A stretch of 64,000 nucleotides of DNA. It comes from AC-49 sp963766605. Its GTDB lineage: Bacteria > Actinomycetota > Thermoleophilia > Solirubrobacterales > Solirubrobacteraceae. A program made the position numbers and the translations under genes. Below, piece after piece: positions 7,672-16,088 of the stretch. The DNA is taken from positions 496,001 through 560,000 of the forward strand of contig CAVYAT010000007.1 in the NCBI GenBank assembly GCA_963766605.1, given 5' to 3'. Below the pieces are notes generated by a model. It worked only from the letters and a program-made list of their open reading frames with translations, was not told the origin of the DNA and did no database searches. How positions within the stretch are numbered: position 1 is the first letter of the stretch; every line of letters begins with the position of its first letter.

Positions 7672-8934
7672 TCAGCCGCCGAGTGAGACCGGCACGGCGC
7701 GCAGCTGGTTGGCGAAGCCCGAGATGACGTGCGGGCACTCGGCGGCGAGCTCCATACGCGGGAAACGCCGCAGCGTCTCCTCGAGCAGGATCCGCAGCTC
7801 GAGCCGCGCCAGCGCGGTGCCGAGGCAGTAGTGCCGGCCGCCGGCGCCGAACGCCTGATGGTCGGGGTTGCGCGTGACGTCGAAGTGATCCGGGTCCTCG
7901 TAGATCGTCTCGTCGCGGTTGGACGAGACGTACCACATGACGACCTTGTCGCCGCTGGCGATCGGCTGCCCGAGCAGCTCGGTGTCCTTGGTCGCCGTCC
8001 GGCGGAAGTGCGCGAACGCCGGGAACATCCGCAGCGCCTCCTCGACCGCGCTGGGGATCAGCGTCGGGTCGGCGAGCAGCTTGTCGCGCTGCTCGGTGTC
8101 GTGCAGCAGCGCGCGCATCGCGCTGGAGTAGGTCGCCTTCGTCGAGTCGTTGCCGGCCGCCATCAGCAGGACGAAGCCCATGACGATCTCGTGGTCCTCG
8201 AGGCCCTGCCCGTCGATGTCGGCGTGGACGAGGACACTGGTCAGGTCGTCGGTCGGGTTCTTGCGCCGCTCCTCGATCAGAAGGTTGCAGCGGCGGAACA
8301 TCTCCGGGATGTCCTCCTCCATCACCTGGCGGATGTACTCGGTCGTGTCGGTGTCCTCGTCGACCGGCGCGGCGCCGACGAGCGAGTTCATCAACCGGGC
8401 CCACACCTCGTCATCCTCGGGCGGCAACCCCATGAAGCTTCCGATGACCCGCGCGACGACCGGCTGGGCGACGTCGTTGACCAGGTCGCACGCCTCGCGA
8501 TCCTCGAGACGGTCCAGGACGTTGCGGGTGATGTCGCGGATCTGCTCCTCGTGCTCGGCGATCCGCTTTGGCGTGAAGCCGCGCTGGAACAGCTGCTTGA
8601 GGCGGTCGTGCTTGGGCGGGTCCATGCCGATGAACATCGACTGCTGGAGATGCAGCGGCAGGCCGGCATTGGTCGCAGCGGTGAAGCCGCCGATCTCCGA
8701 CGAGTAGGTCTGCCAGTCCATGCTGACCTCGCGCACACCCGCGGCCGTCGTCACCGACCAGTAGCCCGGCTCCTCGGGGAGTTCAGCCATCCGCGCCGAC
8801 CAGTGGACGGGGCATTCGGCGCGCAGCCGCCTGAACAGCTCTTGCGGCGGGCCTTCGGTCCACGTCTCCGGGTCGAAGACGGGCTCGTTGTCGCGGATGA
8901 CGGCGTCGAAGTCCGTGCGGGCGTCGGTTGACAT
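7672..8934 (-). CDS. Cytochrome P450
   Basis: 420 residues, a normal length for a soluble bacterial class I P450. The I-helix oxygen-binding segment reads MAAGNDSTK (about 245). The K-helix ExxR motif is EEALRMFP (about 290). The haem-binding loop is FGAGGRHYCLGTALARLELR, with the Cys ligand intact. It should be a haem monooxygenase needing ferredoxin and ferredoxin reductase; neither is encoded nearby. The substrate is unknown; the style resembles actinobacterial CYPs acting on steroids, terpenes or fatty acids. A palindrome that looks like a TetR-family operator (8947-8964) lies just upstream of the start codon, so repression by an unlinked regulator is plausible. Confidence 0.93.
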   Translation of the reverse strand: MSTDARTDFDAVIRDNEPVFDPETWTEGPPQELFRRLRAECPVHWSARMAELPEEPGYWSVTTAAGVREVSMDWQTYSSEIGGFTAATNAGLPLHLQQSMFIGMDPPKHDRLKQLFQRGFTPKRIAEHEEQIRDITRNVLDRLEDREACDLVNDVAQPVVARVIGSFMGLPPEDDEVWARLMNSLVGAAPVDEDTDTTEYIRQVMEEDIPEMFRRCNLLIEERRKNPTDDLTSVLVHADIDGQGLEDHEIVMGFVLLMAAGNDSTKATYSSAMRALLHDTEQRDKLLADPTLIPSAVEEALRMFPAFAHFRRTATKDTELLGQPIASGDKVVMWYVSSNRDETIYEDPDHFDVTRNPDHQAFGAGGRHYCLGTALARLELRILLEETLRRFPRMELAAECPHVISGFANQLRAVPVSLGG

Positions 8935-8946
8935 GCGCAGATGCTA

Positions 8947-8964
8947 ACTGACCAAGCGTTCAGT
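8947..8964. promoter_or_regulatory. TetR-type operator candidate upstream of the P450 gene
   Basis: ACTGACCAAGCGTTCAGT is an imperfect 18-bp palindrome with perfect 5-bp outer arms (ACTGA and TCAGT). The length and pattern resemble TetR-family operators. It ends 13 bases before the P450 start and overlaps the stop codon of the DUF1697 gene. Confidence 0.45.
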
Positions 8965-9493
8965 CGCCAGCCATGTCGAGCAGCTTCTGCACCGTGCGCC
9001 AGTTGCGCGCCGTGGCGTCGGTGCCGAGCCGCTTGGGGGTCAGCGCCTGGGCGAGCTTGGAACGGCCCTGGCCGCCAGGCGTCCACAGGTGGATCTCGCG
9101 GCCGCGGAGCTCGATCACATCCGGGGCGAAGGACTCGAGGTCAAGGCCGGCCAGACGCGTGGCCGCGATCTTCTCGGCGAGGAAGTAGACGAGCCGCCGC
9201 GCGGGGTCGGTCGCGATGTCGCCGAGCGGATCGGCGGCGACGATCGCGGCCAGCTCATCGCGGCTGCGGGTGATGACGGCGATCTCGAAGCCGAACTCCT
9301 TTGCGTAGGCCCGCTGCAGCTTGCCCGCGACGTCGCCCTTCGCCGGCCCGGTGAAGACCACGTTGCCGCTCTGCACGTAGGTCTCGACGTCGTCGTAGCC
9401 CAGCGCCACCATCAGCTCGCGCAGCTGCGCCATCGGCACGCGGTTGCGTCCACCGACGTTGATCGCGCGCAGCAGGGCGATCTGGCGCGCCAT
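8960..9493 (-). CDS. DUF1697 domain protein
   Basis: 177 residues covering a complete DUF1697 domain. The diagnostic start is ALLRAINVGGRNRVPMAQLR, followed by YVQSGNVVFTG and the C-terminal segment ending TARNWRTVQKLL. These small cytoplasmic proteins are common in actinobacteria and have no established function. It is separated from the DUF1707 gene by only a few bases and may be translated from the same mRNA as that gene and the MFS gene. Confidence 0.9.
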   Translation of the reverse strand: MARQIALLRAINVGGRNRVPMAQLRELMVALGYDDVETYVQSGNVVFTGPAKGDVAGKLQRAYAKEFGFEIAVITRSRDELAAIVAADPLGDIATDPARRLVYFLAEKIAATRLAGLDLESFAPDVIELRGREIHLWTPGGQGRSKLAQALTPKRLGTDATARNWRTVQKLLDMAGD

Positions 9494-9496
9494 CGG

Positions 9497-9985
9497 TCAG
9501 CCGTGGTAGCGACGCCGGCGGTGGTGGTGCGGCCGGCCGCGGTGGCGCGAGTTGCCGCGGGCGTCGTAGTGCTCGTGCTCGACACGCGCCACGTAGCGGA
9601 TCAGGAACAGCCCGTACCAGATGCCCGTGAACAGCAGGACCCACTTGGGCCAGAAGCTGCCGGAACCGCTCGCGGCCCAGATCGCGAGGCACACAGCGTT
9701 GGGGGAGACGAACGCGACGGTCTGGCGGGCCAGCAGCCGGCGGCGCTGCTCGGGGTCGGGCGGTGGGGCCGGCGGGCGGGTCTGGCGTGGCGCGGGAAGC
9801 CGTGGCCCCGGGAGGTCGGACAGCAGCGTCTCGAGGTCGCCGTGCGTGCGCGCCTGCAACGCGCCGGCGATGCGGTCCTCGAGCTCCTCGGTCGCCAGGC
9901 GCCCCTCGCCGGCCGCGGTGCGCAGACGCTCGACGGCGCGGTCACGCTCGGCGTCGGAGACCCGTAGGTCGGCGGAGTCGGGCAT
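9497..9985 (-). CDS. DUF1707 and 2TM domain membrane protein
   Basis: 162 residues. The N-terminal DUF1707 domain (about 5-55) carries LRVSDAERDRAVERL and GRLATEELEDRIAGALQART, a motif set common in actinobacterial small proteins. A Pro-rich linker leads to a 2TM hairpin (about 100-140: WKVLLFTG-like segment, IWYGLFLIRYVARVEHEHY). The tail is His/Arg-rich (RGRPHHHRRRRYHG). The start at 9985 was chosen because it begins exactly at the DUF1707 boundary. Its function is unknown. Confidence 0.85.
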   Translation of the reverse strand: MPDSADLRVSDAERDRAVERLRTAAGEGRLATEELEDRIAGALQARTHGDLETLLSDLPGPRLPAPRQTRPPAPPPDPEQRRRLLARQTVAFVSPNAVCLAIWAASGSGSFWPKWVLLFTGIWYGLFLIRYVARVEHEHYDARGNSRHRGRPHHHRRRRYHG

Positions 9986-9996
9986 CGCCCGCGAGG

Positions 9997-11301
9997 CTAC
10001 CGGGCGGGCGCCATGAGCTGCGCGGTTGCCTCCGCCTCGCGTTCGATGTCCCGCACGCCGGGTGCGGCGAACGCGGCGAGGGTGACGACCGCGCCGAGGA
10101 CGCCGGCGGCGATCAGCGTCGTGCGCGCGCCGATCGCGGCGGCGACCGGGCCGGTGAGCGCGAACGACAGCGGCAGCAGCCCGATCGAGATCAGCCAGTC
10201 GAGGCTCGAGACCCGACCGAGCAGGCGGGTCGGGACGTGGCGCTGCTTGGCTGTCGCCCAGACGATCGTGCCCGCGGTCTCCAGCACGTTGAACGCGACG
10301 CTGACCGCCATCAGCTGCCAGATCGCGGTCGCCAGCCCGTAGCCGGCGATGGCGAGCGTCGCCAGCGCCCACGTCGTGTACATGAAGACGATCGTGCGAC
10401 GCGGTTCGTTGCGCTGGCCCATCGCGAGTGCGCAGGCGATCGAACCCAGCCCCCCGGCCGCGAAGATCAGGCCGAGGTCGGCGGCGTCGCCCGACAGGTC
10501 GTTCTTGACGATGTAGGGGACCAGCACCTCGGTCGGCCCCATGAACAGCAGGTACGCGATCGCGGCGGCGACGAACGTCGCCCACAGCCACGCGTGGGCC
10601 CGCACGTAGGTGAAGCCCTCGGCCAGATCGCGGCGCACGGAGGTGCCGCCCGCGGCCGGGCGCGGGGGGCCGGGTCGCGTCGCCATCAGCGACACGACGA
10701 TCGCCGAGATCGCGAACGTGGCTGCGTCGAGCGCGAACGCGGCGCCACCGCCGGCAACGCTGACGACGACGCCGCCGATCGCCGGGCCGGCGAGGCGCAG
10801 GGCCAGCGGCCGGACGACCTGGTCCAGCGCGTTGGCCTGCCCGAGCTCCTCGGCGGGCAGAACCTCGGGGACGATCGCGTCGAACGACGGGGCGAAGAAT
10901 GCCTGCCCTGCGCCGTAGACGGCGACGAGGACAACGATGTGCCACAGCGCCAGAACGCCGGTCAGGGCGAGGATGCCCATCGCCCCGACGGCGACGCCGC
11001 GGGCCACATCGGCGCAGATCATCACGCGGCGGCGGTCGAAGCGGTCGCTGACGACGCCGCCGACGAGCAGGAAGGCGATCGTCGGGATCGTCATCGCGAT
11101 GCCCACGACGCCCAGCGCGGTGGGGGCGTTGGACAGCGAGTAGACCTCCCACGCCATCGCGACCAGGAAGGCGCCGTCGCCGAGCAACGACACGCACATC
11201 CCCGTCCATAGCAGCCGGAAGTCGCGATGGCGCAGCGGCGCCAGCGAACGCACGCGACTCACACCGCCGGGGCGGTCCAGGGCCTCGTGGCTATGCTGCA
11301 T
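9997..11301 (-). CDS. MFS exporter (EntS/MFS_3 type)
   Basis: 434 residues and about 12 predicted helices. SLAPLRHRDFRLLWTGMCVS and the loop motif GGVVSDRFDRRRVMI (motif A) place it in the EntS-like MFS_3 group that exports siderophores, macrolides and other products. The start at 11301 (MQHSHEALDRPGG) gives the usual short N-terminus; the frame is open further upstream but those codons lie inside the preceding GGDEF gene. It overlaps the end of that gene by 11 bases. The substrate is unknown. Confidence 0.88.
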   Translation of the reverse strand: MQHSHEALDRPGGVSRVRSLAPLRHRDFRLLWTGMCVSLLGDGAFLVAMAWEVYSLSNAPTALGVVGIAMTIPTIAFLLVGGVVSDRFDRRRVMICADVARGVAVGAMGILALTGVLALWHIVVLVAVYGAGQAFFAPSFDAIVPEVLPAEELGQANALDQVVRPLALRLAGPAIGGVVVSVAGGGAAFALDAATFAISAIVVSLMATRPGPPRPAAGGTSVRRDLAEGFTYVRAHAWLWATFVAAAIAYLLFMGPTEVLVPYIVKNDLSGDAADLGLIFAAGGLGSIACALAMGQRNEPRRTIVFMYTTWALATLAIAGYGLATAIWQLMAVSVAFNVLETAGTIVWATAKQRHVPTRLLGRVSSLDWLISIGLLPLSFALTGPVAAAIGARTTLIAAGVLGAVVTLAAFAAPGVRDIEREAEATAQLMAPAR

Positions 11302-13234
11302 CGCGCCGCGGCAGGGAAGCCGTGGGCGCCTGCATATGGACCTGGGCGAGCCGCTCAGACCAGTTCTGGAGTGCCTCGAGCGTCTCTTCGATCGGCATCG
11401 GGCGGGCGAAGAAGAAGCCCTGCCCGCGGGTGCAGCCAAGCTCGCGCAGGCTGATCCACTGCTCGCTGAGCTCGATTCCCTCGGCGACGACGTCGAGGCG
11501 GAGCGTCTCGCCGAGGGCGACCACGGCGCTGGCCAGGCCGGACGCCTCCGGCGTCGCGCCCTCGCGCAGGAACGAGCGGTCCATCTTCAGCACGTCGACG
11601 GCGAAGCGATTGAGGTAGCTCAGCGACGAGTAGCCGGTGCCGAAGTCGTCCATCGCGAGGCGCACGCCAAGCTCGCGCAGTTCGGCCAGGCGCTCGACCG
11701 CGAGGTCGGTGTCGGTCATCAGGACCGTCTCGGTGATCTCGAGCATCAGCATCTCGGCCGGCAGCCCGGCCGCCTGGAGCGCGTCACGGACGTCGGCCAC
11801 GATGTCGGAGTGCTGAAGCTGTTTGACCGAGAGGTTCACGCTCATCGTCAGCGGCGGGTCGCATGGGACCTGGCGATCGATTGCCACCGCCTGCCGGCAC
11901 GCCTCGCGCAGCACCCAGCGCCCGATCGGCACGATCAGCCCCGACTCCTCGGCGAACGGGATGAAGTCGCCGGGGGCGACGAGGCCGCGCTGAGGGTGGC
12001 GCCAGCGCAACAGCGCCTCGACGCCGATCGCCTCGCCGTCGCTGAGACGCACGACGGGCTGGTAGAAGAGCTCGAGCTCGCCACCGGTCAGCGCGCGCTG
12101 GAGGTCGCCGCGTAGCTCGAGGCGCGCCATGACGCCCTCGTGCATCTCGGGCTCGAACATCCGGTAGCCGCTCTTGCCCTCGCGCTTGGCGATGTACATC
12201 GCGGCGTCCGCGTCGCGGATCAACTCGTCGGCGTCGCTCGGCCGCCCCGGGTCCAGCACCGAGATCCCGAGGCTGGCGTGGATCGCGAGCTCCTTGCCCG
12301 AGATCACGGTGGGCGCCCCGAGCGCGGCGATGATCCGCTCGGCGGTGTCGGCGGCCTCCTCGATCGACTCGATGTCCTCGAGCAGCACGGCGAACTCGTC
12401 GCCGCCGAAGCGGGCCGCGGTGTCGCTGGCCCGGACCGCCTGCACGAGGCGCTGGGCCGCGACGTTGAGCAGCTCGTCGCCCGATGCGTGACCGAGGCTG
12501 TCGTTGACCGTCTTGAAGTCGTCGAGGTCGAGGAAGATCACGGCGAGGCCGGCGGTCTCGCGCCGCGCGCGGGCGATCGCGTGACGCACCCGCTCGACGA
12601 ACAGCGCGCGGTTGGGCAGGTTGGTGACCGGGTCGTGGAACGCCTGGTGGGCGAGCTGGTCCTCGAACGCCTTGCGCTCGCTGATGTCGCGGGCGTTGAG
12701 CACAATGCCGCGAACGTCGTCGTTGTCGAGCAGGTTGGAGTGCAGGATCTCGAACTGGCGCGGGCTGCCGTCGCGGTGGAGCATCGTGCACTCGAGCACG
12801 TCGCCCTCGTGGGCCGGCGACGCCGGGCCGTCGGCGAGGACGTGCAGCACCCGGCCGCCTTCGCCCGGTGCCAGCAGCCGGTCGAACCGGGTGCCGACCA
12901 GCTCCTCGGGCGAGTAGCCCAGGACGCGCAGGCTCGAGGGGCTCTGGTACTCGATCGTCGCGTCGGCGCCGAGCACGCAGATCAGGTCGCTGGAGTGGGC
13001 GACGAGCGCCGCGAAGCGCGACTCGCTGCGCCGCCGGTGCACTTCCTCGCTCAGCGCCGCGCTTTCCAGCGCCAGCGCGAGCTGCGTCGCCAGCGAGCGC
13101 AGCGCGGCGGCGAGCGGCGGCGGCGTCCGCACGGGACGGGCGACGACGAGCAGGCCTCGCACCTCACCGCGGATTCGCAGCCCCAGCACAATTGCCCGGT
13201 TGCACTGCGGCGGCAGCCCGAGCTCGGCGAGCAC
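11291..13234 (-). CDS. Diguanylate cyclase/phosphodiesterase, 3' part of a frameshifted gene (GAF end, PAS, GGDEF, EAL)
   Basis: This frame begins inside a GAF domain (LVVARPVRTPPPLAAALRSL). It continues with PAS (LICVLGADATIEYQSPSS), GGDEF (RFGGDEFAVLLEDIE, active-site loop intact) and EAL (GVEALLRWRHP, MDDFGTGYSSLSYL, VVAEGIE; catalytic motifs intact). Such proteins make and degrade cyclic di-GMP. The GTG at 13234 is only a formal start: the coding frame stays open for about 35 codons upstream (ETLSASATTTLSNLAAIPEG). There it lines up with the end of the upstream fragment near 13340. The natural product is therefore one protein of about 1061 residues encoded by 11291-14477. The break is a single indel, either a sequencing error or a real mutation. 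Confidence 0.85.
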   Translation of the reverse strand: MLAELGLPPQCNRAIVLGLRIRGEVRGLLVVARPVRTPPPLAAALRSLATQLALALESAALSEEVHRRRSESRFAALVAHSSDLICVLGADATIEYQSPSSLRVLGYSPEELVGTRFDRLLAPGEGGRVLHVLADGPASPAHEGDVLECTMLHRDGSPRQFEILHSNLLDNDDVRGIVLNARDISERKAFEDQLAHQAFHDPVTNLPNRALFVERVRHAIARARRETAGLAVIFLDLDDFKTVNDSLGHASGDELLNVAAQRLVQAVRASDTAARFGGDEFAVLLEDIESIEEAADTAERIIAALGAPTVISGKELAIHASLGISVLDPGRPSDADELIRDADAAMYIAKREGKSGYRMFEPEMHEGVMARLELRGDLQRALTGGELELFYQPVVRLSDGEAIGVEALLRWRHPQRGLVAPGDFIPFAEESGLIVPIGRWVLREACRQAVAIDRQVPCDPPLTMSVNLSVKQLQHSDIVADVRDALQAAGLPAEMLMLEITETVLMTDTDLAVERLAELRELGVRLAMDDFGTGYSSLSYLNRFAVDVLKMDRSFLREGATPEASGLASAVVALGETLRLDVVAEGIELSEQWISLRELGCTRGQGFFFARPMPIEETLEALQNWSERLAQVHMQAPTASLPRRDAA

Positions 13235-14477
13235 AGCGGCGTCGATCGGCGAGCCGGAGTCGCCCTCGGGAATCGCGGCGAGATTGGACAGCGTCGTCGT
13301 CGCGGACGCCGAGAGCGTCTCCTGACCGACTGCGCTCGCCGTCGCAGCGGGCGCTCACCCGCAGGCCGTCGGCCTCGAAGCGGCACAGCATCGCGTTGCC
13401 CACGCCGCCGAGCAGCGCAGCCATCGACGCCAGCGCGGCGCGGGTCGTCTCGTCGACGTCTCGCGCGGCGACCAGCGCGGCGCCGGCCTGGCTGAGGATC
13501 CGCTGGCGGGCGGTTGTGCGCTCCTGCTGGCGCACCAGCCCGGCCATCCGCCAGACGACGAGGCCGAAGAGGATCACCGACGCGCCGACGGTGACGAGCA
13601 GCGTGTCGTTGCCGCGCTCCTGGACGATCAGGATCGCGGGGGCGATCAGCGACGCGCAGGCGAGCAGCGCCAGGCGCGGCGTCGTCAGCATGACCTCGGT
13701 GTCGGCCGTCGGCTCGTCGAGATCGCGCATCGACCGGTGCAGCGCCGCGGCGCCCCACAGCAGGTAGAACGCGGTCCAGCCGACGTCGAGACTCAGCTGG
13801 TGGTTGTACGTGCCGGCCGCCAGCATCCGGTTGTAGATGAAGTCGGTGATGAGCAGCGACACGATGCTCATGCACAACAGGTAGAAGCTCGGGCGCTTCT
13901 TGCCGCTGTCCAATGCGAGGCGGACCGTGGCGGCCAAGAGCAGGATGTCGCCGAGCGGATAGGCGATCGAGAACAGCTTCTGGACCGTCGTCAGCGTCGG
14001 GTCGTGCAGGGTCGGCGCGATCAGCGCGACCCACGACGGCAGCGCGAGGCCGACGGTCAGGATCGTCGTGTCGATGCCCGCGCCGCCGCGCGTGCGCCCG
14101 GAGTCGCGGCGCCGCACGAGCATCCACAGCCCGGCCATCAGCGCCGGGTACACGGCGAGGTACAGCCCGTCGCCCAACGACGGGAACGGGATGTCCTTGT
14201 GGAACAGCTTCGGGTAGCTGTAGGTGTAGAGGTCCCCGAGCCAGAACAGGCCCAGGCCGGCAACGAAGCACCACCACGGCAGCTTGAACTTCGGGCGGTT
14301 CAGGCGCGTGCCGAACGCGACGGCGAGCACGCCGCTGAGCCCGAGCAGGTTGAGGAACGGCGCGCTGCCCTTGAACGGCGGCACGGAGACGTACAGCGCG
14401 GTCGCGGCCGCGCCGACGACGAGGTAGGCGAGCCAGAGCCGGCGCCGCCCGTCGGGGAGGCTCGGCACGCCCCTCAT
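13164..14477 (-). CDS. Membrane and GAF sensor half, 5' part of the frameshifted GGDEF-EAL gene
   Basis: This frame starts with ATG at 14477, overlapping the stop of the aminotransferase gene (ATGA). It encodes about nine predicted membrane helices (LWLAYLVVGAAATALYVSV onward) resembling integral-membrane sensory modules. The first half of a GAF domain follows (ILSQAGAALVAARDVDETTR, NAMLCRFEADGLRVSARCDG). After CDGE at about 13340 the frame goes into arginine-rich nonsense and stops at 13164, while the GAF continues in the other frame. Together the halves make a membrane-anchored c-di-GMP enzyme whose input may be an external or redox signal. If the frameshift is real, this half would be a sensor without output. 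Confidence 0.8.
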   Translation of the reverse strand: MRGVPSLPDGRRRLWLAYLVVGAAATALYVSVPPFKGSAPFLNLLGLSGVLAVAFGTRLNRPKFKLPWWCFVAGLGLFWLGDLYTYSYPKLFHKDIPFPSLGDGLYLAVYPALMAGLWMLVRRRDSGRTRGGAGIDTTILTVGLALPSWVALIAPTLHDPTLTTVQKLFSIAYPLGDILLLAATVRLALDSGKKRPSFYLLCMSIVSLLITDFIYNRMLAAGTYNHQLSLDVGWTAFYLLWGAAALHRSMRDLDEPTADTEVMLTTPRLALLACASLIAPAILIVQERGNDTLLVTVGASVILFGLVVWRMAGLVRQQERTTARQRILSQAGAALVAARDVDETTRAALASMAALLGGVGNAMLCRFEADGLRVSARCDGERSRSGDALGVRDDDAVQSRRDSRGRLRLADRRRCARRARAAAAVQPGNCAGAANPR

Positions 14478-15778
14478 GCCGCCTTCTTCACGTCTTTGTC
14501 GGCCTCGCGTAGCTGCAGCTCGCCGTCGTGTGCCAGCTCGCCGACCACGTCGATCAGCCGGTCGACCTCGGCCGCGGTGTTGGCGGCGGTCAGCTGGATC
14601 CGGAAGCCGACCTCCTCCTTGGGCACCAGCGGGTATGCGGCCAGCGTGACGTAGATGCCGCGGTCGAACAGGCGGCGGCCCACGGCGTCGATCCGCGTGT
14701 GGTCGCGGAGCGGAAGCTCGATGATCGGCAGGCCCGAGCGGTTGGGCGTATGCACGCCCAGGTCGTCGATCGCCGCAAGGACGCGCGCCGTGTGCGCATG
14801 GATCGTCGCCCGCAGCTCGTCGCCCCGGCGCTCGTTGACGTCGAACCCGGCCAGCACGGTGGCCAGCGAGGCGACCGGCGAGGGGCCGGAGAACAGGTAG
14901 GGCGGGGCGGCGACCTTGAGCAGGGCCTTCAGCTCGGTCGGGCATGCGATGAACGCGAGCAGCGACGAGTAGGACTTCGAGAAGCCGCCCACGAGGATCA
15001 CGTTGTCGTAGCTCTCGCCGAAGTGGCGGACAATGCTGTTGCCGCGCGCTCCGTAGGGCGAGGTCTCGCCGTCGCGGCGCTCCCCGATGACGCCGAAGCC
15101 GTGCGCGTCGTCGACGTACAGCAGCGCGTGGTGCCGGCGCGCGACGGCCGCGAACGCCGGCAGGTCCGGCGGGTTGCCGGTCATGCTGTTGACGCCGTCC
15201 ATGCAGATGAGCCGGGTCGGGTCGCGTTCGGCGCTGAGCAACTCGTCGAGGTGATCGGGGTCCTCGAAACGGAAGCGGCGCACCGCGGCGCCCCGCGCCC
15301 GGGCGGCCTGGCAGCCGTCGTAGATCGTCTTGTGCGCACGCGCGTCGAGGAAGATCGTGCCCGAGGCCGCGAGGAGCGGGATCACCGACATGTGGATGTG
15401 CGTGATCGTGGGCAGGACCAGCGCGTCCTCGCAGCCGAGCAGCTCCGTCAACCGCTCCTCGATCTGCTCGTACAGCACCGGGCTGCCGAGCAGCCGCGAC
15501 CAGCTCGGGTGGGTTCCCCACGCGTCGAGGTAGGCCGGGATCGCGTCGATGATCTCGCGATCGAGATCGAAGCCGAGGTAGTTGCACGAGGCGAAGTCCG
15601 CCAGCCACGTGTCGCCGACACGGATCATGCGGCCGTCGATCTCATCGATGACCGCGTCGACCATCGGATGCGTCGCGCTGAGGTCGGTCAGATCGCGAAC
15701 CATCTCGAGCCAGTGTTCGAGCCAGGCGGGGCGGGACGCAATCGCCACCCGCGGAATGTGTTCGGAGGGCAGCCGCAC
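14474..15778 (-). CDS. PLP-dependent alpha-oxoamine synthase (aminotransferase class I/II fold)
   Basis: 434 residues. The N-terminal NYLGFDLDREIIDAIPAYLD and GTHPSWSRLLGSPVLYEQIE blocks, the DDAHGFGVIGER Asp-Ala-His motif, and FSKSYSS with the PLP-binding Lys place it in the alpha-oxoamine synthase family. Members are KBL, AONS (BioF), ALAS and serine palmitoyltransferase, which condense an acyl-CoA with an amino acid. The usual GTFSKALG active-site sequence is replaced by GGFSKSYSS, so I cannot assign the substrate; serine palmitoyltransferase-like or an outlying role is possible. It overlaps the membrane/GAF gene by 4 bp, which suggests coexpression. A decayed copy of its 3' end lies just upstream at 15858-16035. 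Confidence 0.85.
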   Translation of the reverse strand: MRLPSEHIPRVAIASRPAWLEHWLEMVRDLTDLSATHPMVDAVIDEIDGRMIRVGDTWLADFASCNYLGFDLDREIIDAIPAYLDAWGTHPSWSRLLGSPVLYEQIEERLTELLGCEDALVLPTITHIHMSVIPLLAASGTIFLDARAHKTIYDGCQAARARGAAVRRFRFEDPDHLDELLSAERDPTRLICMDGVNSMTGNPPDLPAFAAVARRHHALLYVDDAHGFGVIGERRDGETSPYGARGNSIVRHFGESYDNVILVGGFSKSYSSLLAFIACPTELKALLKVAAPPYLFSGPSPVASLATVLAGFDVNERRGDELRATIHAHTARVLAAIDDLGVHTPNRSGLPIIELPLRDHTRIDAVGRRLFDRGIYVTLAAYPLVPKEEVGFRIQLTAANTAAEVDRLIDVVGELAHDGELQLREADKDVKKAA

Positions 15779-15857
15779 GCCACAAAGATCGGTTGTTGAG
15801 CACTGAAACTTGAGCGGTCGCGGCGTTCATGCCTGCTTCAGACGTGAGGGCGGAGCC

Positions 15858-16035
15858 CGCTCATACGGCCCGCAGCGACTCGTCCGAGGACAGCCGCCGA
15901 TCGCCCGAGTCGGCCAGCTCGCCGATCGGGTCGATCGGCATCTCGACCTCGGCCCGGTGTTGGCTGCGGTGCAGCACGGAAGCCGACCTTGTCCCTCGAC
16001 GACCGCGTCGACCCCGTAATTCCTCGTCCGGCCTG
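15858..16035 (-). pseudogene. Decayed C-terminal fragment of a paralogous alpha-oxoamine synthase
   Basis: The minus strand of this gap carries pieces of the neighbouring enzyme's C-terminus spread over three frames: DKVGFR, TAANTG, then EVEMPIDPIGELADSGD. The intact gene reads EEVGFR, TAANTAAEVDRLIDVVGELAHDGE in the same order. At the DNA level, stretches such as CCAGCTCGCCGA and TCGACCTCGGCC are shared with 14534-14570. The fragment has several indels and no start, so it is a remnant of a duplication or of a lost gene. It accounts for most of the otherwise empty 310-base gap 15779-16088. Confidence 0.7.
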
Positions 16036-16088
16036 TCGTTGAGGCTGTGCAACGGCGGACCACCCGTGCCCTGAAAGGACTGGCTTTG

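Noticed and set aside
13164..14477. Programmed frameshift in the GGDEF-EAL gene
   Set aside because: No slippery heptamer or CCC-type site is visible at the break; a simple indel or sequencing error is more likely.
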